A stretch of DNA of 64,000 nt from Bog-1198 sp963727045. GTDB lineage: Bacteria; Pseudomonadota; Gammaproteobacteria; Steroidobacterales; Steroidobacteraceae. A program made the translations under genes and the position numbers. Location: contig CAVSES010000001.1 of the NCBI GenBank assembly GCA_963727045.1, forward strand, positions 2,046,001 to 2,110,000, read 5' to 3'. The notes below the pieces were generated by a model that did no database searches, had not been told where the DNA came from, and worked only from the letters and a program-made list of their open reading frames with translations. Below are positions 59,201 to 64,000 of the stretch, piece after piece (position 1 is the first letter of the stretch; each line of letters opens with the position of its first letter).

Positions 59201-59664
59201 GCTGCCACAACGGAACGCTGGCGCAGGGCAAGGGCCCGACGCACGTCGCAAGCAACAACACCTGCGAGAACTGCCACACGACGGTTGCGTGGATTCCGGC
59301 TCGATTCGATCACCGCGGCGTCACCGCGAGCTGCGTCAGCTGCCACAACGGGGTGTCGGCGCCCGGCAAACCCGCCAAGCACCTACAGACCTCACAAGAT
59401 TGCGTCGCCTGCCACGGCACGATCGCCTGGGCTCCCGCGACCTTCAACCACCTCGGCGTGAATGCGCCGTGCCAGAGCTGCCACAATGGCGTCACGGCGA
59501 CGGGCAAGCAGGCTCAGCATCCGAGGACCACGCTTGACTGCGGCGTGTGCCACAACACGCTGAATTGGACCGTCACGAAGCCGCCGCAACCGCTGCGTCC
59601 CCTGCTGCCGCGCCCCAGGTCGTCAGCCGCTCCCGCCGCTCCCGCCCTCGGTCCCGCCAAGTGA
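53232..59664 (+). pseudogene. Giant multihaem cytochrome with 66 CxxCH motifs; one frame shift near 54547-54553
   Basis: ATG 53232 starts an exported protein (signal region LTLGTLALGLLMLAPASPVAA) of about 2,140 residues once one base is removed from ACGCGCG near 54550, which joins GAGT to ALQLRPANH; an intact repeat later reads GTGTALQLRPANH. I counted 66 CxxCH motifs: 14 before the shift and 52 after. The first nine and the last six or so are spaced as CHNGT-type pairs with FDH segments. The middle is a tandem array of pentahaem units (CSLCH, CNVCH, CGTCH, CSSCH, CDTCH in order) of about 160 residues each. No other domain is seen. The protein is probably a long extracellular or trans-envelope haem wire. 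It overlaps the outer-membrane protein gene by 1 bp. The shift is in a CG run and is probably an assembly error. Confidence 0.88.
54613..58935 (+). repeat. Nine tandem pentahaem repeats of about 480 bp inside the giant cytochrome gene
   Basis: First haem codons of successive units lie at 54613, 55099, 55579, 56065, 56563, 57049, 57529, 58009 and 58489. Five steps are 480 or 486 bp and the last three are exactly 480. Units at 55099 and 55579 are nearly identical over long stretches (for example 55181-55445 against 55661-55925), as are those at 57049-58489. Each unit holds five CxxCH motifs. Low divergence points to recent duplication or gene conversion. The array is coding, not intergenic. Confidence 0.92.
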
Positions 59665-62144
59665 TGTCGAGGTCGAAGCGCGGAGGTCTGCTTTGGCAGC
59701 CGCGGCTGATTCATGTGATTGCGCTGTCTCTCGGGCTGGGCGGCCTCGCTGCCAAGGCGGCGGCGGCACCGGCGTCCATCCTCCCTGTGGGTCCCATCGT
59801 GCAGCTCATCGACACCCAGGAACTCGAGGATCACGCCGATATCTCCATTCAATTTGCGTGCTCCGTACGCTATGTGACCAACACTCCGGTGAGCCACGGC
59901 ACGGGCACGACGATTACGCTGCGGCTCGGACCCGATTGCGGCACTCAGTTCAGCTCGCTTCCCCCGGAACTGCCGCTGGTCGGCGGCGGCGGCCAGCTCG
60001 TCACGGGCGCGCGCGTCGATTCGATCGTGCCCGGCGAGATCACCCTGGAACTGACCTGGTCGCGGGCGCTCGACTTCGTCATGGCGCCCACCGCCTCCGG
60101 CATCGGGCTGCGCGTGCGCCTGCTCAACACCAACCGGCGCAAGGGCAGCGTTTTCGTTGCCGAGACCGAGGCGCCTGCGGGCTATTCCGTCAATCTCGAT
60201 TCCTCGCAGACCCAGTATCCGCACGAAACGGTGGAGGCCGCCGCAGCCAGCCTGCAGACACAGGCCTATGTGTCGGAGACCGACATCGAGGATCAGCATT
60301 GGTACCGCTTGCGCGCGGGGCCGTTCACCACCCGCAAGGAGGCCGAACGGGTGCTGAAAATTGCACAGGCGACTTACCCGCGCGCGTGGCTCGCGGTGAA
60401 CGACGAACAGACGGATCTTTCGGCCGTGGAGCATGCCGGCGTGGCATCGACCCGCGCCAGCGGACCGACCGACCCGCCACTGCCGGAAGAGGAGCGTGCG
60501 CAGATACTGCGCGACGCACGAGCCGCGTTGGAGAAGCACAAGTATCCTGAAGCCGTCGACTTGCTGAACCGGCTGCTGCGGCAGCCCGAGTATCCGGCGC
60601 GGCGCGATGCCCAGGAGTTGATGGGGTTGGTGCGCGAGCGGGCCGGCCAGCTGGCGCAGGCCAAGGCGGAATACGAGGAATACCTCAGCCGCTATCCGGA
60701 CGGCCCGGGGGCATCGCGCGTGCGCGGCCGATTGCAAACTCTCGCCGCCGCCTCGCTCTCGCCAAAATCGAGCGGCGAGTTCGGCGCGGCCGCGAACAAC
60801 CGCTGGACCATGGCGGGCAGCGCGGCGGTCAGCTACCAGTACGGCAAGGACCAGACGGTGTCGGCCGGGACGACGACCACCACGAACTCGCTGAGCTCAG
60901 CCCTCGTTTATGGCGACCTTCTGCTCCGCGACCGCGGCGAGCGCTACGATTTCACCGCGCGCCTGGACGGCGGCTACACGCACGATCTGTCGTCGGCACA
61001 AACGTTCGGCGGCAGCCAGGACCGCACCACCGCGGCTTATGCGGAGCTCACCGACCGGATCTTTGGCGTCACCGCCCGCGTCGGCCGTCAATCGCTCGCG
61101 AGCCAGGGCATCGTCGGCCTCTTCGACGGCTTGTTCGTCGGCTACCAGATGAATTCGAAATTCTCGCTGAGCGCTGCGGCCGGCTTGCCGGCCTACACGG
61201 GCTATTCCGCCGTCTCCAGTCACGAAAAATTCGGCACCGTCACGGCCGAATTCGACCCCTTCCACCAGGCCTGGGTGTTCGACGCATATTTTTTCAATCA
61301 AACCGTCGAGGGCCAGACCGACCGCCGCTCGATCGGGCTTCAGACCCGCTATTCCGTGGCGGGACGCACGGCGGTGGCGTTGATCGACTACGACATCGCG
61401 TTCCAACAGCTCAATTCGGCGACCCTGATCGGCAATGCCAAAGTGGGCCAGTACTGGATCCTGAGCTTCGATGCCGATCATCGCCGCAGTCCCCTGCTCG
61501 AGCTCAACAATGCGCTCATCGGCCAGACGGCGGTGGACCTGAACGCACTGCAGGCTCCGCCCTTCAATTACACGCCGTCGCAAATCCGGCAATTCGCGCT
61601 CGATCGAACCTCGACCAGCAACACTTTCGTCGTGTCGGCCAGCCGCCCGTTCGGAGAACGCTGGCAGTTCATGACCGACCTCGGCGCGTTCGAACTCAGC
61701 GGCACGCCGGCGTCCGGCGGCGTCACCGCCACTCAGTCGACGGGCCTCGACAAGAACATATCGGTGCAGATGGCGGGCTCGAGCCTCATCCAGGCGAACG
61801 ATTTGCACATATTCAGCGCGCGCTTCGATGATTCTCCCCAGGCGCGCAGCACCACGCTGTCCTGGGATGCGCGCTTCGTCGTCACGGGCAATTGGCGCTT
61901 GGGTCCGCGGTTGAGCGTCGAGCAGTTGAACGACCCTTCGCTCGGGGGCAAGCAGATGCTCTACCTGCCGCAGGTGCGCGGCGACTGGACCAATCGGTTT
62001 TCAGTGTTCGAGATCATCGCCGGCTACCAATTGCAGAATCAACAGGCCGTTCAGCAGCAGCAGGCGCTCACCGGCCAGACCCAGACGACGTCGGTGGATC
62101 AACGATCCTTGTACGTCACGGTGGCATACCGGGTACGATTCTAG
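59664..62144 (+). CDS. Outer-membrane beta-barrel protein with SPOR-like and TPR domains, partner of the giant cytochrome
   Basis: An 826-residue protein from ATG 59664, which overlaps the stop of the cytochrome gene (TGATG). A signal segment (LIHVIALSLGLGGLAAKAAAA) is followed by a beta-rich AMIN-like domain (about 45-165), a SPOR-like domain (about 205-245, HWYRLRAGPFTTRKEAERV), TPR-like helices (about 270-360, ALEKHKYPEAVDLLNRLLRQ) and a C-terminal barrel (about 385-826). Barrel strands include RYDFTARLDGGYTHDL and the final SLYVTVAYRVRF, ending in Phe as outer-membrane proteins do. It is the best candidate for the porin sheath in a porin-cytochrome conduit. SPOR and TPR parts could dock it to peptidoglycan and to cytochromes. 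Confidence 0.82.
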   Translation: MSRSKRGGLLWQPRLIHVIALSLGLGGLAAKAAAAPASILPVGPIVQLIDTQELEDHADISIQFACSVRYVTNTPVSHGTGTTITLRLGPDCGTQFSSLPPELPLVGGGGQLVTGARVDSIVPGEITLELTWSRALDFVMAPTASGIGLRVRLLNTNRRKGSVFVAETEAPAGYSVNLDSSQTQYPHETVEAAAASLQTQAYVSETDIEDQHWYRLRAGPFTTRKEAERVLKIAQATYPRAWLAVNDEQTDLSAVEHAGVASTRASGPTDPPLPEEERAQILRDARAALEKHKYPEAVDLLNRLLRQPEYPARRDAQELMGLVRERAGQLAQAKAEYEEYLSRYPDGPGASRVRGRLQTLAAASLSPKSSGEFGAAANNRWTMAGSAAVSYQYGKDQTVSAGTTTTTNSLSSALVYGDLLLRDRGERYDFTARLDGGYTHDLSSAQTFGGSQDRTTAAYAELTDRIFGVTARVGRQSLASQGIVGLFDGLFVGYQMNSKFSLSAAAGLPAYTGYSAVSSHEKFGTVTAEFDPFHQAWVFDAYFFNQTVEGQTDRRSIGLQTRYSVAGRTAVALIDYDIAFQQLNSATLIGNAKVGQYWILSFDADHRRSPLLELNNALIGQTAVDLNALQAPPFNYTPSQIRQFALDRTSTSNTFVVSASRPFGERWQFMTDLGAFELSGTPASGGVTATQSTGLDKNISVQMAGSSLIQANDLHIFSARFDDSPQARSTTLSWDARFVVTGNWRLGPRLSVEQLNDPSLGGKQMLYLPQVRGDWTNRFSVFEIIAGYQLQNQQAVQQQQALTGQTQTTSVDQRSLYVTVAYRVRF

Positions 62145-62145
62145 G

Positions 62146-62718
62146 ATGCATATCCGCGTGGCTTTGCTCCTGGCGCTGACGGCGCTGGCATCGTGTACGA
62201 CCCGGCCTCCCAAGAGCTCGACGGAGATCTTCGATGAGCAAAGCGCCAGCACGCTGCTGGTGGTCGAAAAGCCCATCGTATTCGCGCGCGAACGCTCGGA
62301 CGTCGCCGCGCATTCGCGCGACTATGCGACTCTGGTGGCGGTCGAGGACGACCGCTCCGGCCAGTACACCCAATACCTGCTCCTGTATCGCTGGTCGACG
62401 GTGGACCGCCGCATGTCGCCGCCGCCGGGTCCGGATGAAGGCGAACTGAAGATCATGGCAGACGGCCGGACGATCGACCTGAAGCCTCTCGATCGCCCGC
62501 CCACGAGTCTGGCGCAACGCCGCGCGCTGCACGTTCCCGAGCATGGCGATTTGGTCTACCGCTCCTATCGCGTCGATTCGGCAACGCTGCAGTTCATCGC
62601 GGCGAGCCGCGACCTCACGGTGCGCATGCCTCAGGAGCCGCTCGATACGCCGTTCACGCTGTGGGAAGATGGACGAGGCGCGCTGGCGCAATTCCTAAAG
62701 CGCGCGGTCGCTCCGTAA
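62146..62718 (+). CDS. Small lipoprotein of the electron-transfer operon
   Basis: The 190-residue protein has a lipobox (ALASC near residue 16) after MHIRVALLLALTAL. The mature part is beta-rich with STLLVVEKPIVFARERSDVAAHSRDY, YTQYLLLYRWSTVDRR and DLVYRSYRVDSATLQFI. No haem motif or known domain is seen. It starts 1 bp after the outer-membrane protein gene ends and overlaps the convergent HpnK-like gene by 24 bp. Probably an accessory lipoprotein of the porin-cytochrome complex, from position only. Confidence 0.7.
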   Translation: MHIRVALLLALTALASCTTRPPKSSTEIFDEQSASTLLVVEKPIVFARERSDVAAHSRDYATLVAVEDDRSGQYTQYLLLYRWSTVDRRMSPPPGPDEGELKIMADGRTIDLKPLDRPPTSLAQRRALHVPEHGDLVYRSYRVDSATLQFIAASRDLTVRMPQEPLDTPFTLWEDGRGALAQFLKRAVAP

Positions 62719-63579
62719 GGAGCAGCGCTCCCGCACGAGATCCGCGTAGCCGCCGTGTCCGCAGCCGCCGAGGGCGACGGCCGCGCGCACCCGCGGGCTC
62801 AAGAGCGCGGCGAGTTCATCGGCATGACGATACCCGGTCATGGACAGGGCTATGGCGGGCCCCGACTGCACGGCCGGATGCAGATAGATTTCCGTCACGC
62901 CCGGCGGCAGCCGCGCGAGAATCATCAAAAGCTTCGTCTCGTCCATGTGACCGCTCGCCGCCACCCCGAAAATGCGGTCGTTGTACGCAAGCCCCGCTCT
63001 GCGCAATCGGCGCTTCATGAGCGCGATCCACGGTTTGAGCAGGATGGCATCGGGACCTGCGGACCAATGGCCGCCGCGCGCCGCGAACCACAGGGGCTCG
63101 TCCGGAACCCTCACCGCACGCATGCCGAAGTCACGCCCGACACGCAGCAGCATGCCGAACAGCGTCGGATGCAAATGGAAATGCTTGTGCACGTTGACGT
63201 GATCGAGCTCGAGGCCGGTCTTCGCGAAGGCCGCGAATTGGGCGCGAATCTCCGCTTCGAGCTGACTGCGAAGCCGGGAGGATGCGAAGAAGCGCACCGC
63301 GTTGATGAACATGCGGCTGTCCATCATCCCCGCGCGGTCGACGAGCCCCGGGATGAGATCGGGATCGAGCATCGCGCGTCCGTCCGCGAGGACGAGATGC
63401 AGCCCCACGCGCAAGTGCGGCAGCCCGCGCGCCCGCCGGATCGCATCGGCAGCGGCCGGCGCCCCCATCATGAGACTCGCCGCCATGAGAATTCCGGCGC
63501 GGCTTGCCTGTTCCACCGCCTCGTTGACGGATTCGTGCAGCCCAAAGTCATCCGCCGTGACGATTAAGAACTTTTGCAT
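62695..63579 (-). CDS. hpnK: HpnK-like YdjC/ChbG-family deacetylase-type protein (hopanoid-associated)
   Basis: A 294-residue protein beginning with the family motif LIVTADDFGLHESVNEAVE, the Asp-Asp pair expected to bind metal. GLPHLRVGLHLVLADGRAM, LDHVNVHKHFHLHPTLF (His ligands) and TEIYLHPAVQ follow. The pattern and length match HpnK, a member of the YdjC carbohydrate-deacetylase superfamily often found in hopanoid gene clusters. No other hopanoid genes are visible in the window, so the link depends on what lies beyond the edge. It follows the winged-helix regulator gene in the same direction by 67 bp. Confidence 0.78.
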   Translation of the reverse strand: MQKFLIVTADDFGLHESVNEAVEQASRAGILMAASLMMGAPAAADAIRRARGLPHLRVGLHLVLADGRAMLDPDLIPGLVDRAGMMDSRMFINAVRFFASSRLRSQLEAEIRAQFAAFAKTGLELDHVNVHKHFHLHPTLFGMLLRVGRDFGMRAVRVPDEPLWFAARGGHWSAGPDAILLKPWIALMKRRLRRAGLAYNDRIFGVAASGHMDETKLLMILARLPPGVTEIYLHPAVQSGPAIALSMTGYRHADELAALLSPRVRAAVALGGCGHGGYADLVRERCSLRSDRAL

Positions 63580-63646
63580 CGAATGCGCGCCGCTCAGTGG
63601 CGCGGCCGCGCCGCCTCGCTTGGGAACGCGCGGACGCGAACGGCGG

Positions 63647-64000
63647 TTAAACCACTTCCTTCGAGGTCCAGTCCGTTTTCACCGCGGTGGCGGCGTCGAG
63701 CAACACCTGCTCGAGAACCGCGAGATACTCGACGTAGCGTTTGCGCCCCAGGGCGGTGACGCGGCAAAACGTTTGCGGCCGGTTGTTCTGAACGCCCTTC
63801 GTGATGGAGATCAGTTTTGCCTCTTCGAGCACCTGTAAATGCCTGTTGAGGTTGCCGTCCGTCAGCGCGCAAAGCTGCTTCAGGTCGCCGAACAGCAAAC
63901 CCTTCGAGTGGGTCACGAGCGAGGTGAGCACGCTGAGTCGGGCGCGCTCGTGAATGACCCGGTCCAAGCCGTCATATGCGAACCGGGGGCCGGCGCTTTT
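63647..64000 (-). CDS. Winged-helix transcriptional regulator, 5' end beyond the window
   Basis: Small ArsR/MarR-like DNA-binding protein. From TTG 63967 the visible sequence reads LDRVIHERARLSVLTSLV, then a winged helix with LFGDLKQLCALTDGNLNRHLQVLEE and LISITKGVQNNRPQTF. The frame stays open to base 64000 (PRFAYDGLDRVIHERARL), and relatives begin some residues before that FAYDGLDRV segment, so the true start lies outside. At least 117 residues are seen. It belongs to the HTH_34-type regulators that often sit beside small membrane-protein genes. It may regulate the HpnK-like gene. Confidence 0.75.
   Translation of the reverse strand, partial: KSAGPRFAYDGLDRVIHERARLSVLTSLVTHSKGLLFGDLKQLCALTDGNLNRHLQVLEEAKLISITKGVQNNRPQTFCRVTALGRKRYVEYLAVLEQVLLDAATAVKTDWTSKEVV

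Overview
The window is GC-rich, densely coded bacterial DNA with no tRNA, rRNA, CRISPR array or insertion sequence that I can see. Gene content (fused BCKDH-type E1 beside a divergent Lrp/AsnC regulator, a type II secretion operon, NarL-type regulators, SCO, a DUF2844/DUF3443 pair, an HpnK-like protein) suggests a proteobacterium, probably a gammaproteobacterium. That placement is inference. Several long genes are interrupted by single-base shifts in G/C-rich tracts. These look more like draft-assembly indels than decay, and I annotate such genes as one broken unit.

Layout. 1-822: the end of a hybrid sensor kinase (receiver plus HPt). 827-4752: E2 and fused E1 of a branched-chain 2-oxoacid dehydrogenase, divergent from an Lrp-type regulator, with two abutting 10-bp palindromes between them. 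4772-16116: one minus-strand operon for an atypical type II secretion machine (GspG, F, E, four PilM/N/O/P-like inner-membrane parts, a secretin with C-terminal cohesin-like domain, three more pseudopilins) ending in a soluble histidine kinase. 16373-18689: an ExeA-like ATPase fused to an FHA domain, and two response regulators. 18892-24086: small periplasmic proteins, two LolA-fold paralogues and a cytochrome c/periplasmic-binding-protein fusion. 24238-37255: three adjacent cupredoxin/multicopper-oxidase genes, the last about 3,130 codons. 37613-44014: lytic transglycosylase, SCO, and an outer-membrane protein/binding protein/sensor kinase/regulator operon. 44376-48120: DUF2844/DUF3443 and an ankyrin protein. 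48117-62718: an electron-transfer island. 62695-64000: HpnK-like protein and a winged-helix regulator running off the edge.

The main story is extracellular electron transfer. The plus-strand block 49665-62718 encodes, in order, a CcmI-like protein, a histidine-bearing membrane protein (possible b-type cytochrome), a 21-CxxCH cytochrome, a cytochrome with 66 CxxCH motifs built on nine repeats of about 480 bp, a SPOR-TPR-beta-barrel outer-membrane protein and a lipoprotein. A membrane-anchored ferredoxin/flavin oxidoreductase is divergent. This reads as a route from cytoplasm or inner membrane to the cell surface. The giant cupredoxin proteins next to an atypical type II secretion system resemble the Geobacter sulfurreducens OxpG/OmpB arrangement, in which such a system exports a multicopper protein needed for metal-oxide reduction. 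Having both in one 60-kb stretch, with an unusually large cytochrome, is the most notable feature here.
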